Assembly (NCBI RefSeq): GCF_030717845.1
Contig: NZ_JAUZVZ010000029.1
Coordinates: 1-46,492 of the forward strand
DNA: 46,492 nucleotides
Direction of reading: 5' to 3'
DNA from: Alkalimonas collagenimarina
GTDB lineage: Bacteria > Pseudomonadota > Gammaproteobacteria > Enterobacterales > Alteromonadaceae
The translations under genes and the position numbers were made by a program. The notes beneath the pieces were generated by a model. That model made no database searches and was not told the DNA's origin. It saw only the letters and a program-made list of their open reading frames with translations. Of the stretch, positions 34,967 through 44,444 are shown one piece after another. How positions within the stretch are numbered: position 1 is the stretch's first letter; each line of letters opens with the position of its first letter.

Positions 34967-35700
34967 CATTGCTCCTGTTCCCTCGCTGCATGCAGCGGCT
35001 TCAACAGCCAACCACGCTCATCCCACTGACCATCGAGCATGGATGCGTACTGGCTGATCAGAGGTAACCCTTTTGAAATAAGGCAAACAGCATCAATATG
35101 CTCTGATCCTTCGGTCCACCATAAGCAGTACTGACCAAACTGCTGTCTTAATAAGCTGTGCAGTAATGCGTTGTTATCCATGGTTAAAGCACCATGCAGT
35201 AACCAGTTCTGAACTTTTTGTTCAGCATGACCAAGGTGCCCGGCAGGTACTTGGCTATTTGGCAATGAAAACGTGAATTGTTGCAATTCAGTGCGCCAAC
35301 TCTGAATACTAAAATCATCATCCAAAGTGCGTAAGATAAAGTCTTCAAACTCCTGACACCATTGTGGCTGGGACCGGCATGTAATGGGGTTCTGTACAGC
35401 CGGCTTCGCCATAATCAATGGGTAATGGCGCCCTACTTTGTCGATACTAGGGATCATGGTACCGATCATAGCTTCGGGTCCACAGCTGCCTTCAGATAAG
35501 GCAAAGTGCCAAACGGGGCTTGTCAGGTAATAGTCCAGCCACTGAGTGCCAAGTTGCTCTTTACTAACGGCCAAAGCTGCGCGCATCCACTCATTCCAGC
35601 AGTCATTAAACTCAATGGCTAAACCTTCATGAAGAAAATCACCTAATACGGGCACTTTGCCACAAAAACCGGCGCCCTCTTTTACAAATTGGCTGGACAA
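34966..35700 (-). CDS. tagF: TagF (ImpM) T6SS post-translational regulator
   Basis: The protein has 244 residues. The DUF2094 signature opens it: FCGKVPVLGDFLHEGL and FNDCWNEWMRAAL, then PVWHFALSEGSCG and GTMIPSIDKVGRHYPLIMA. TagF represses T6SS firing in P. aeruginosa independently of the phosphorylation pathway, in part by binding the FHA protein. The gene overlaps the end of tssM by 19 bases and abuts pppA. In some bacteria tagF and pppA are fused; here they are separate but coupled. Confidence 0.95.
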   Translation of the reverse strand: MSSQFVKEGAGFCGKVPVLGDFLHEGLAIEFNDCWNEWMRAALAVSKEQLGTQWLDYYLTSPVWHFALSEGSCGPEAMIGTMIPSIDKVGRHYPLIMAKPAVQNPITCRSQPQWCQEFEDFILRTLDDDFSIQSWRTELQQFTFSLPNSQVPAGHLGHAEQKVQNWLLHGALTMDNNALLHSLLRQQFGQYCLWWTEGSEHIDAVCLISKGLPLISQYASMLDGQWDERGWLLKPLHAAREQEQ

Positions 35701-38700
35701 TTGAATCCCTCCAAATCACTATTCCAAAATGGATTGTTAACTGAGTCAGGTAAAATCTGAATTTGCGCTTGATTACTCTGCTCTGATACATACAGCAACC
35801 CATCTTGTTTTGTTTCTGAGCGAAGTCTGGTTTGCTCATCAAGGAAACGAAACCAAGACCATTCCCCTTCAATTTTTCTACTCGTGGGTAAGCCTGAATT
35901 GGCAGGAGTAAATACCAGCCTGGTTTGCTGGCGACTCCGATCACCAGGCCAGACAAAATGCTGTGCTCTAGTTGGCCCATGCCGATAGGACAGCGTCTGA
36001 CCATCAACCTCCAGTAATAAATGCGTAATATGCTGATCCAAAAAGACGGGACGTAAATTAAATCCGACACTCAAATTCTGACTACCATCTTCAAAAAAGG
36101 CCTGACGGATCCGGTGTGCTCGTTGAAAAGTACGCAAAACAGCTGGGTTGATGCCTATATCTTGCTTAAAGGTCCACTCTCGGCGCTGCATATTGACAAA
36201 GGGGCGAAGGTATTCGTCAAAGAACGTCTCTAAAATGCCGCCATATCCAAAAAATCTCTCAAAATCTCTCACCTTAATTTCATTTGAGCTAGTGCGATTG
36301 ATTGGGTAACGGTTTGCAATTAAGCGGTTAAACTCGTTCAGCACGGTTCCTCGCCAGGCTTCATTGATATGCTGTTTACTGCCATCAGCAATCAATACCG
36401 AACTTCCTGAATAAATCTGAGATACCCAATCGCTGAACGGTGCTGGAATATCTTCTCGCAACCTACGTAGGGTTAGGTTCATCTGGTTACTGTCGCGATT
36501 TTGCAAACGATTCATGTACGCTTGGCGTGCCATATTGCCCGGCTGATAGAGTTGTTCAAGGAACTCATGATTGGATCGTATGACATTGGCCATATGATCA
36601 AAGTGCTCCGCCTCGATAGAAAGCAGTGAGCGAAACGCTGATTCAACCTCTTGCCCAGGCCGGTTTCTATTCAGATTTGGCAGCTCGTCAGGCAACAACC
36701 GACTCATACGATTGTGTTGTGATGAAAACTGAGTACGAGCAACGCGGCCGGCAACGTCAGCCGCCATTTGCATTTCTTCTGAATCGGGCAACTCGGTTAA
36801 CTGGACCTGACTCTGGATAGCCTTGATAATTCTTTGGATAGGTTCTTCGTGTCCACTCAGTGTTCGTGTGACGAATAAACCATGCTCTAAAGTATCAAAG
36901 GGAACAATGCTAATATCCTGAATTAGCGCCTGCCAATAGTGAATGTAATCCTGATAATACTTTTGGTTTACCATCGTCGTGAGTGCACTATCCACTTGCT
37001 TAGCATCAATGGTTTCATCTTCACCATAGACCCAGCTATCTTCCATCAGCTGGCGTATAATTCGATTCTTCTCAGTATTAAACAGGCCATGATAGCCTTG
37101 ATAGGTAAATAAGCCCGGAATGCCTTCTTGTAATGATGCTCCGCTCTTTCTGGACACTACACGCAAGCTCTCAGAGCCTAATACATCCGCCAAAGAAAAA
37201 TCGGGTATATGGCTTTGCAATAATTCAGTTTTAATACGTTGATAAGCTCTCTCTGCCAGAGGAACATTCATTAAATCATCCCGAACCTGACTCACTAGTT
37301 TGGCATCATAGGTTAAGCCGCTGATCCCACCTTTGAGATACGCTTTAAGATGTAGCGTCAGATTGTGACGTAAATCTGCATGCAGTTCAGACGCCAATTT
37401 ACGCCCCAGATACAGTTCAAACCATTCTTGAATGTGTTCTGCTTCGAAGTGATCTGGCTTGAATAGCATTAAATAACTGCGTAATGTCTCATACAGATAA
37501 TCTCTATGGCGCGCGTTGGTTTGCATCTCTTCAGACAATGCCATAGTGAGGAAGGGGCCAAAGTCAGCAATTAAGGCTTTTTGATAGGCACTCCGCGCAG
37601 AATGCCCAAGCTTATTGCCTTGGTACAACCCTAAATCACGAGGGCCATTTTCCGGCAAGTTACCATCGAAACCAGCAGGTAAAGCTCTGAGTACTTGCAG
37701 GCGCTCATTGAGTGAATAAAGATCATCAGGAGCACTTTGCAGGGAAGCACTGCTGGTTTGATAATGTGTGACTGCAGCTGTAATTTGATCGATCAGCCCG
37801 ACATTCCACTGATAACTTCTTACCCATAATGTTGACAATACTACGGCACCGATAGCGGTCATGGCTAAAGCACCGTGGCGTAGCCATCTGACTTTCGTAT
37901 GGTGACGTAAGTTAACCGATGCCAACTCTCGCTCAGGTACGATGATGCTTTCGAATAACCTTTTAATAAAAAAGCCCTTACCTTCACCGGTTAATTGGCG
38001 CTTCGGTAACTCAGCCAACTGCAGGTTATGGCTCAGTTGTTGGCTAATTTGATCAATGGGTATCCCCTGTTGCGTAGCACTCACAACATAGATCCCACGC
38101 AGCATGATGGGCTTTTCGAATGGGTTTGGTGAGAAAATTTCTTTTAAAAATTCATCAGCAGCACTTTGCGCACTGCGTAATTGACGAGGAAACTCAAAAA
38201 TTGCGTTCCGATTCTCGATAGTATGCTCGTATTGTAAACGGCTAAATAAGCGCATTTGCAAGCGCTTGAGCATGGTGTGAAACTCTTTATTAAATAGACC
38301 GATCTCTCCTTTATCGTCGGTAGCTTGATCAGGATGAAAGGTCATGCCCCATACCTGCTCAGTTTCCTCGGCTGATAAGTCATCAAAAAACTCAGAGAAA
38401 CCTGCAATTAGATCGGCTTTCGTTAACAGCACGTAAACAGGGAACGTCATACCAAGCTGGTTTTGCAACTCCTGAATCCGCTGCTTGATAGCTCTGGCGT
38501 GCAGGTTTCGCTCGGTTCTGGTTTGTTTGAGTAGCTCAGCCAGACTAGCAAAAACGATCACACCATTGATGGGACGTTTGGGGCGGTACTTTCTAAGCAA
38601 GCCAAGAAATCCTTTCCAGGCACCGGCATCTTGCTGATTGTGGCTGTCTTGAGTGGTATATCGGCCTGCCGTATCAATAAATACAGCTTTATTGGTAAAC

Positions 38701-39233
38701 CACCAATCACACTGACGAGTGCCGCCAATACCTTCAATTGAATCGATGCCCATTTGTTCGCGCAGCGGAAACTCTAGCCCAGAATTGTGTAACGTGGTTG
38801 TTTTTCCAGAACCCGGTGGCCCAATTAACATATACCAAGGTAAGTGATAGGTATCTTTGTTTTGACCAAAGCTGGCATGTTTTAAGATTTCCAATGCCTT
38901 GTGTATGCGCTCCCGAAGCACTTCAATATCATGCTGAGCCACACTATTTTGCTGTTCACCTAACTCATTATTGAGTAACTCTTCCACCGCTTGATGATGT
39001 GTTTTACGCTCTCGAATACGACTGATGTAATACCAGGCGCCCCATATTATAACCATCATTAAAAGGGTAATGATTCTAGCGCTAGCCGATGCCAGAGGCT
39101 CATATCCGGCTATTGCAATCATGGGACCGCCAAACCATATTAATAAGGCTACAGCGATCAAGCCCAATAATTTCATTAGCCAGCCCGTTCGGATGATACG
39201 CACCAGTGTTTGCCAAAACCTATGTAAACGCAT
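35682..39233 (-). CDS. tssM: TssM (IcmF) inner-membrane complex protein
   Basis: The protein has 1183 residues. Two membrane helices (about 20-43 and 51-72), a cytoplasmic NTPase domain with Walker A GPPGSGKT (138-145) and DTAGRY (187-192), and a third membrane helix (about 454-474) are visible. A large periplasmic part follows with the DUF1215-like region and a beta-rich C-terminus (FVWPGDRSRQQTRLVF, SWFRFLDEQTRL). It is the central strut of the TssJLM complex and binds TssL in the membrane and TssJ in the periplasm. The complete Walker A suggests it can bind nucleotide, which is not so in all TssM proteins. Confidence 0.96.
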   Translation of the reverse strand: MRLHRFWQTLVRIIRTGWLMKLLGLIAVALLIWFGGPMIAIAGYEPLASASARIITLLMMVIIWGAWYYISRIRERKTHHQAVEELLNNELGEQQNSVAQHDIEVLRERIHKALEILKHASFGQNKDTYHLPWYMLIGPPGSGKTTTLHNSGLEFPLREQMGIDSIEGIGGTRQCDWWFTNKAVFIDTAGRYTTQDSHNQQDAGAWKGFLGLLRKYRPKRPINGVIVFASLAELLKQTRTERNLHARAIKQRIQELQNQLGMTFPVYVLLTKADLIAGFSEFFDDLSAEETEQVWGMTFHPDQATDDKGEIGLFNKEFHTMLKRLQMRLFSRLQYEHTIENRNAIFEFPRQLRSAQSAADEFLKEIFSPNPFEKPIMLRGIYVVSATQQGIPIDQISQQLSHNLQLAELPKRQLTGEGKGFFIKRLFESIIVPERELASVNLRHHTKVRWLRHGALAMTAIGAVVLSTLWVRSYQWNVGLIDQITAAVTHYQTSSASLQSAPDDLYSLNERLQVLRALPAGFDGNLPENGPRDLGLYQGNKLGHSARSAYQKALIADFGPFLTMALSEEMQTNARHRDYLYETLRSYLMLFKPDHFEAEHIQEWFELYLGRKLASELHADLRHNLTLHLKAYLKGGISGLTYDAKLVSQVRDDLMNVPLAERAYQRIKTELLQSHIPDFSLADVLGSESLRVVSRKSGASLQEGIPGLFTYQGYHGLFNTEKNRIIRQLMEDSWVYGEDETIDAKQVDSALTTMVNQKYYQDYIHYWQALIQDISIVPFDTLEHGLFVTRTLSGHEEPIQRIIKAIQSQVQLTELPDSEEMQMAADVAGRVARTQFSSQHNRMSRLLPDELPNLNRNRPGQEVESAFRSLLSIEAEHFDHMANVIRSNHEFLEQLYQPGNMARQAYMNRLQNRDSNQMNLTLRRLREDIPAPFSDWVSQIYSGSSVLIADGSKQHINEAWRGTVLNEFNRLIANRYPINRTSSNEIKVRDFERFFGYGGILETFFDEYLRPFVNMQRREWTFKQDIGINPAVLRTFQRAHRIRQAFFEDGSQNLSVGFNLRPVFLDQHITHLLLEVDGQTLSYRHGPTRAQHFVWPGDRSRQQTRLVFTPANSGLPTSRKIEGEWSWFRFLDEQTRLRSETKQDGLLYVSEQSNQAQIQILPDSVNNPFWNSDLEGFNCPANL

Positions 39234-39253
39234 TATGAGGCTTCCTTTCCTGA

Positions 39254-40579
39254 TCAGTTTGGTAATAAGTCAATTTCAACCCGGCGATTACGCGCCCGAT
39301 TTTCTGCGGTGTCATTGGGTACCAATGGATCGACATCTCCCCGACCCTCCGGCCATAAGCGCCCTCGTAAATCAGCCCCTGCCGCCAATGCATCAGCCAT
39401 TGAGTTGGCTCTGGCCAGTGATAAGTGCCAATTGGAAGGATAGCGGCTGGAAAAAATGGGCAGATCATCGGTATAGCCGTTGACCAATATTCGGCCGTCA
39501 GCCCCTTCTAATGAACGGGCGATTTTATGCACAACAGGCAAGAAGCCTTCAGTGATGCTGGTGCTGCCTGATGAAAACAGCTGATCATTGCCCACCCGAA
39601 TGGTGACCCTGTCCGGCAGCTCAATAATTTCGATAAGATTTCTATTTATTTCTGTTTGAAGTAATTGTGATAATCGCCGGGTCTCTTGCGTTACAGCACT
39701 GTTGGTCGCAGTAATCACATCGGATTGCTCTGGTAATTGAACGAGGGCCACTAACTCCCTATTGACGTGATCTGAGCGCTCATTAATTAAATAGCTGAGA
39801 TACAGATAGCCACATAACAGCAAAGCCGCAACCACTGAACAAATAACCCACAATGGAAAGCTCTCATGGCTGCGATCCACTACAAGCACTGAAGATTGCC
39901 AATCAGGAGCAAGTTCACGAGGCGGCTCACCTCGTTCAGATTTTATGGCTTTATAAACTCGATCTTTAATGGCATTCAGCTGCTCATACCCTTGCTCTGC
40001 AATCCGCATCTTGCCAACAAAACCAAATGACAAGCAGAGATACATCAGCTCAATCAATTGAATATGAGTTTTTGGATCCATCAAGGCATTATCGAGCAGT
40101 GTAAAAAAATAGGCCCCACCGAAGGTTTCCTGATAGAAATTTGACAGCAGGCTAAACGACGCCCAATCACTGTCACTTCCCCAGTTGGTATTTAAAACAG
40201 ATTCATCAATAAAAGAACACAAGCAGTAACGAGCATTTCTTATTTCATCAGCACCAATACCCCGAAGTTTCAAACGTTGCTCGTATTGCTGAATCAGCTC
40301 AATACAATGCCCCTTCAAGCCCATGACATCAGGGTGTGAGGCTGTACTTCGAATAGGCCCGATCAATGAGAATAAGTCACCAGCTTCCTCAATCAATGGG
40401 TTATCGCTGATTAATAAAGAAGGCTGTCGCTGCGCAGTCGCTTGCTGAGAAGGTGTTGCAGCTGCTAACCTTGTTTTGTCTTTATTCGGTTCTGAAGGTG
40501 GTTCAGCATGAAACTCTGCAGCTTGCTTCGCTGGTTTTCGTCCACCTGGCCGGGGCTTAAGAACTGTTTGGTCCGTCAT
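39254..40579 (-). CDS. tssL: TssL (DotU) with fused C-terminal OmpA-like peptidoglycan-binding domain
   Basis: The protein has 441 residues from the ATG at 40579, which has AGGAAGG seven bases upstream; the longer frame to 40600 lacks such a site. The DotU domain is cytoplasmic (about 55-215, with ARYCLCSFIDESVLNTNWG and FYQETFGGAYFFTLLD). A membrane helix follows (about 240-262). The OmpA/MotB domain (about 335-441) shows LVNGYTDDLPI, NWHLSLARANSMADAL, GRGDVDPLVPN and RARNRRVEI. The OmpA part anchors the membrane complex to the cell wall, so no separate TagL is needed. Confidence 0.95.
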   Translation of the reverse strand: MTDQTVLKPRPGGRKPAKQAAEFHAEPPSEPNKDKTRLAAATPSQQATAQRQPSLLISDNPLIEEAGDLFSLIGPIRSTASHPDVMGLKGHCIELIQQYEQRLKLRGIGADEIRNARYCLCSFIDESVLNTNWGSDSDWASFSLLSNFYQETFGGAYFFTLLDNALMDPKTHIQLIELMYLCLSFGFVGKMRIAEQGYEQLNAIKDRVYKAIKSERGEPPRELAPDWQSSVLVVDRSHESFPLWVICSVVAALLLCGYLYLSYLINERSDHVNRELVALVQLPEQSDVITATNSAVTQETRRLSQLLQTEINRNLIEIIELPDRVTIRVGNDQLFSSGSTSITEGFLPVVHKIARSLEGADGRILVNGYTDDLPIFSSRYPSNWHLSLARANSMADALAAGADLRGRLWPEGRGDVDPLVPNDTAENRARNRRVEIDLLPN

Positions 40580-40608
40580 AGAATACCTTCCTGTTGCCAC
40601 TCGTCTGG

Positions 40609-41937
40609 CTACGACTTAATTGCCCAAAGCTCAACATTAAGCCCTGGATAATTTCCTGAAATATGAAGTGCAAGCCCACCACTGCTGGCAAGCTTCTCCC
40701 AATAAATGCTGTTCTTTTCTAATTGAAAGTAGTGATATCCAGCCTGATAAGGAACTTGTCGCGGCGCCACAGGTAAACCTGTTATGGCTATGCCAGGTAG
40801 CTGGTTATTCACCAATTCACGGATATGCTCTACCGGCCCAATTTTAATGCGCGAAGGTAAGTGTTTACGCAGATCTTCAGTAGGGACATCGGCTGAGATA
40901 GCAACGATAAATTGAGCACTATCCAACACGCCCTTATCGGCCAGTGTTGAAACCATAATGCCGAACTTACCCATTTTAAGTGGCAATGCTTGTGCGGTTT
41001 GCTCTAATACAACGCTCAGTGTTTGATTGAGAATGACCAGTAAATTCCCAAAAACACTGGTAAGGTCTTGATGCTGATATGGCGGGAACGACTGAGCCCG
41101 TTTTTCTTTAGTGGTAAAGGTTGCAAGTTCGCCAGCCAAAGCAATGATAGTGGTGTATAACGTCTCAGGGTGAGTCGTCATGTTTTGCTGTAAATGCCTT
41201 AATACAGGTTCATAGCGGTTAAGCATTTGCAGCATCAAAAAGTCAGCAATCGAGTTGGCGGTGCCCTGCCCTTTACCAATGCGAAGAGCCAAGGCATCAG
41301 CGCGCTGCTTCAGCATACCCAATACTTCTTCAATAAAGTGACTAAGTACCGGGTTGTGGTGGATATTAAGCATGGGTGGAATGTACTTAGCATCGAGCTT
41401 AATTTCACCCTCATCTGAAACTTCTTTGATTTTGGCCAGAGGAATACTAATGAAGCCACCTCGCTCTTGGCTTTCACGCTTTAAAAAGCATCGAGCTTTT
41501 GCCAGTTGAATGGTTTCGACTGATAAATCAGGTTGAGTTGAATCGATTATCTCGGCATCATGGAAGGCAAAGCGGGTAATATCCGAGCTATCCATTTCAG
41601 CGATGTTATGCCCAGATGGCTTATCCATAGCAACGCATAAATACACTACTTCATCGCGAGATGTTTTGGGGACTTCAATAGGATCAGGTACCGGATCGAC
41701 GAGAGGGAGTTCAAGCAAATAACCATCAGGAAGAATAGCATTCAGATTACTCAATGCAAACTGACCAAACCGCAGCTTACTTTCATCCACCTCTACACTT
41801 GAAATACCCCAGCCAAGTGGCATTAAAAACTCACAGGCTCTTTGCAAGCGATGATTCAAAAAACGTTCTTGTTGCTGAAAATGTTGAGGCCTTAGAAAAA
41901 TACCTTCCAGCCACGCCACTCGATTTAACTGACTCAT
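40609..41937 (-). CDS. tssK: TssK baseplate-membrane adaptor
   Basis: The protein has 442 residues. The opening VAWLEGIFLRPQHFQQQERFL is diagnostic. RACEFLMPLGWGISSVEVD, LSHFIEEVLGMLKQRADAL and PFGIMV-type C-terminal motifs ending LNVELWAIKS follow. TssK trimers link the baseplate wedges (TssF/TssG) to the cytoplasmic parts of TssL and TssM; the fold is related to phage receptor-binding proteins. It lies between tssJ and tssL in the usual order. Confidence 0.96.
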   Translation of the reverse strand: MSQLNRVAWLEGIFLRPQHFQQQERFLNHRLQRACEFLMPLGWGISSVEVDESKLRFGQFALSNLNAILPDGYLLELPLVDPVPDPIEVPKTSRDEVVYLCVAMDKPSGHNIAEMDSSDITRFAFHDAEIIDSTQPDLSVETIQLAKARCFLKRESQERGGFISIPLAKIKEVSDEGEIKLDAKYIPPMLNIHHNPVLSHFIEEVLGMLKQRADALALRIGKGQGTANSIADFLMLQMLNRYEPVLRHLQQNMTTHPETLYTTIIALAGELATFTTKEKRAQSFPPYQHQDLTSVFGNLLVILNQTLSVVLEQTAQALPLKMGKFGIMVSTLADKGVLDSAQFIVAISADVPTEDLRKHLPSRIKIGPVEHIRELVNNQLPGIAITGLPVAPRQVPYQAGYHYFQLEKNSIYWEKLASSGGLALHISGNYPGLNVELWAIKS

Positions 41938-41960
41938 TGGTTCATCCTGTACTGTGAAGT

Positions 41961-42446
41961 TTAACGTTGACGTTTGGTGGTATCGTGCTCACGGATGTAA
42001 ACAGCCAATGATTCGAGAAATACATATCGGTCGTCATATCCGGTAGGCTTTACATCCACCACTGCACGCCAGCGCGCATTCTCAATATCACGGTAAGCAA
42101 CAATAACGCCAACGGCCTTAGTCGCGGGGTGGAGCTCCATTCTCGACTCGCTAGATTGGCCAGGCTCGAATACGAATTCATCTTTTTTTAATAAGTCGGT
42201 TCGAAGCACAGCAGATGGGTCGTCATACAGAGCAAAAAAATCCTGATTCTCAAAAACAGTTTTAGAAGCAAGCTCATACACCTTTACGATCACAGGTGAA
42301 GGTCGCTCGTTTTGATCAGGGTTCAAATCATGAGCTACTCGAAAGTGCAGTGTTGTTGAAGGCGGAAAAGTAGAGTACATGACCTGACATGACGCTAAAA
42401 AAAGCGATGCAATAAGCACAGCTATACCATAACCTAATACTTTCAT
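41961..42446 (-). CDS. tssJ: TssJ outer-membrane lipoprotein
   Basis: The protein has 161 residues. The lipoprotein signal ends in the lipobox LASC with Cys20 as the lipidated residue; Gln21 follows, which fits sorting to the outer membrane. The mature part is the transthyretin-like TssJ fold: RPSPVIVKVYELASKTVFENQDFFALY, then the VFEPGQSSESRMELHPATKAVGVIVAYRDI-type strands. TssJ holds the periplasmic tip of TssM at the outer membrane. AAGGG precedes the ATG, and the gene begins 17 bases after tagH. Confidence 0.95.
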   Translation of the reverse strand: MKVLGYGIAVLIASLFLASCQVMYSTFPPSTTLHFRVAHDLNPDQNERPSPVIVKVYELASKTVFENQDFFALYDDPSAVLRTDLLKKDEFVFEPGQSSESRMELHPATKAVGVIVAYRDIENARWRAVVDVKPTGYDDRYVFLESLAVYIREHDTTKRQR

Positions 42447-42463
42447 AACGGGCCCTTAGTCTT

Positions 42464-43720
42464 TTATTCGTCGGATTTGATGGAATGCTCATAAGCGTCA
42501 ATGAAATCTTCACTGAAGCCTCGTTTCGAGTTCTTTTTAACTTGCTCAGTTAACTCTTTGTGGTACAGCTCGTACATCGCCCAATATCTGGATTTCACAT
42601 GAAGTGGACTCAACTTATCAAATACCCCACTTCCTACATCCTTGGTGCGGATAGACACAGGAGATAATCGCTCCAATAATGCTTGTGCTGAAGCACTGCT
42701 TGCCGCAACCAAGGCGCTTTCGTGCTTGGTAATATCTTGAAATGCGGATTGCACAGATTGCTTAGGCTTTAAGAAACCCGTGTTATTGTTTTCGAATAAG
42801 GTATGAAACACATCCTGGAAACTGGCAGAAAATTTCAATGGATTATTTTCGCGAGCTTGAAAGGTAGTTTGGTTGACCCGCAGGGTGTTCTTGATTTGAG
42901 AGCGAGCTCTCATCATGACCATCAACCCATCTAAAGAGGCTCTTAATGCTTCGCCAAGTTGCTGCCAGCTCTGCTCGGATTGGTCAAGCATAGCTATTTG
43001 TTCAGCAGTTAACTCTAAGCCTTGCATGAAGGCCCTAACTTTCCTTTCATCCGATATGGTCAAGGAGGATGTTGAAGACGTATTTAGTTCGGTATCAGTC
43101 TGTTGCAAGGGTACGCCCACAGTACCAAAAACAGCATTGCTCTCTTGTTTTGTGACATCCTGCGGCAGCTCTTCCGACCAATCGTCAGGAATAAGTGGCT
43201 GAATATGAAAAAAATCGTCCAACTGTGAATCAAAATCTTGTGAAGAAGGCGCTGAGCTATGATCAAGCAAGTCATGGGTCAGAACACCTGATAAGTTTGC
43301 ATTTGATTGCTGAGAAGTCATGGCTGATTCTGTCACTGCAGCGAGTTCAGCTTCTTCTACTACCACCTGGCTTGTCACGCTGGCCTGCATTTGCTGTAAA
43401 TCAATACGGCTCACCTGTAACTCATAATCCCCAAGTAGCAGGGTATCTTTTTCTTTGAGATAACGGCGATTTCCTTTACCAACTAAGTCGGAGGGACTGT
43501 TAACAAATAACCCATTGGTTGACCGATCTTCTATGTAAAAGCCGGTGTTATCAAAGCCAATCAGTGCATGGGTGCCTGATACAATTCGTTCAGGATCTGC
43601 CAGCTGCCAACTGGCTTCATCAGAACGACCTATCGTTCCCCCTTCTGCATCAAATCTCATCACTGATTGTAAACGGGGTGATAGGCGGTGGTAGCTAACC
43701 ACGGAAAGTTCAAGCCACAT
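42464..43720 (-). CDS. tagH: TagH FHA-domain protein (Fha-type T6SS activator)
   Basis: The protein has 418 residues. The FHA domain (about 28-105) has GGTIGRSDEASWQLADP, ERIVSGTHALIGF and EDRSTNGLFVN: the Gly-Arg, Ser-x-x-His and Asn residues that read phosphothreonine. A low-complexity linker (about 130-225) follows, then the T6SS-specific helical C-terminal domain with LTAEQIAMLDQSEQSWQQLGEALRASLDGL-type sequence and YWAMYELYHKEL. It is the target of the kinase/phosphatase pair. It is the first gene of the long operon, and a near-consensus promoter lies about 70-100 bases upstream. Confidence 0.95.
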   Translation of the reverse strand: MWLELSVVSYHRLSPRLQSVMRFDAEGGTIGRSDEASWQLADPERIVSGTHALIGFDNTGFYIEDRSTNGLFVNSPSDLVGKGNRRYLKEKDTLLLGDYELQVSRIDLQQMQASVTSQVVVEEAELAAVTESAMTSQQSNANLSGVLTHDLLDHSSAPSSQDFDSQLDDFFHIQPLIPDDWSEELPQDVTKQESNAVFGTVGVPLQQTDTELNTSSTSSLTISDERKVRAFMQGLELTAEQIAMLDQSEQSWQQLGEALRASLDGLMVMMRARSQIKNTLRVNQTTFQARENNPLKFSASFQDVFHTLFENNNTGFLKPKQSVQSAFQDITKHESALVAASSASAQALLERLSPVSIRTKDVGSGVFDKLSPLHVKSRYWAMYELYHKELTEQVKKNSKRGFSEDFIDAYEHSIKSDE

Positions 43721-43798
43721 TCTGATTACCTCTTCCTTAAATGATCAGCCCTCCAATAGGAAGGGACGCGAGCTCTAGTTATGTTAAAAATCTGAGGG

Positions 43799-43827
43799 AT
43801 TATAACTTTCGAGAGAGTGATGGTCAA
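43799..43827 (-). promoter_or_regulatory. tagH: Near-consensus sigma-70 promoter of the main T6SS operon
   Basis: On the minus strand TTGACC (43827-43822) and TATAAT (43804-43799) are separated by exactly 17 bases: five of six and six of six matches to consensus. The predicted transcript starts near 43792, leaving about 70 bases of leader before the tagH ATG at 43720. Confidence 0.7.
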
Positions 43828-43888
43828 CTTGAATGTTAACCTTCAATTAATTTAATGGCCAATAAATTAGCAATACATGCATTAACAC

Positions 43889-44239
43889 TTAAGTGAACAA
43901 CGTATTGGCCGAGCCGTCCTTTATCTTGAATAACCGCAATCCACCATCCGTGACAACTGACGCCAATTTACTTAACATTTGAGCGGGAGAAGGAGCAATC
44001 CCATGCTGTCCATCCACTTGTGCATACCGGTACAAATTTCGCCATATCTCGACTCGTGTGGCCGCAGGCTCAATCTGATGCAGAAAATACTCAACATGAA
44101 TCCGGCTATTCAATAGCGGAAGTTCACAGTCTCCGAGGTCATGGCAAGTAAGGAGATCATGACTGAATAAGTATAAATTACCCCATATATCATGAACATA
44201 GACTCCATGATATGCAGATGTTAATTGAGTATCTTCCAT
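43889..44239 (-). CDS. Unrecognised 116-residue protein between tagH and the kinase gene
   Basis: The protein has 116 residues with AAGGAG seven bases before the ATG, so it is surely translated. There is no signal peptide and no membrane helix. It starts with a beta-rich part (GVYVHDIWGNLYLFSHDLL), a possible pair of cysteines in TCHDLGDCELP, a helix, and ends LASVVTDGGLRLFKIKDG. I do not recognise a family. It is 168 bases upstream of tagH on the same strand, divergent from the kinase gene, with the tagH promoter between. It may be a T6SS regulator or a small effector or immunity protein; nothing in the sequence decides. Confidence 0.65.
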   Translation of the reverse strand: MEDTQLTSAYHGVYVHDIWGNLYLFSHDLLTCHDLGDCELPLLNSRIHVEYFLHQIEPAATRVEIWRNLYRYAQVDGQHGIAPSPAQMLSKLASVVTDGGLRLFKIKDGSANTLFT

Positions 44240-44357
44240 AAAACTCTCCTTAAGATTCAGTGAGAATGATCGCAGTCTGGCTTATAAACTATAGAGTATT
44301 AACAATCACTTTATTGCCTTCCTCGCCATACTAACAAAATTACTTTAAAGTGAACAA

Positions 44358-44386
44358 TTGATTGAAGGTGAATAATTAAGTAAAAT
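44358..44386 (+). promoter_or_regulatory. Candidate sigma-70 promoter of the kinase gene
   Basis: TTGATT (44358-44363) and TAAAAT (44381-44386) are 17 bases apart, 58 bases ahead of the kinase ATG. The 205-base divergent gap is AT-rich and must also serve the 116-residue gene on the other strand. Confidence 0.5.
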
Positions 44387-44444
44387 TTATGGTTCATATG
44401 GTTTCAGGGCTTGAAAAGTTCATGACAAGGAATAGAGCATCACA

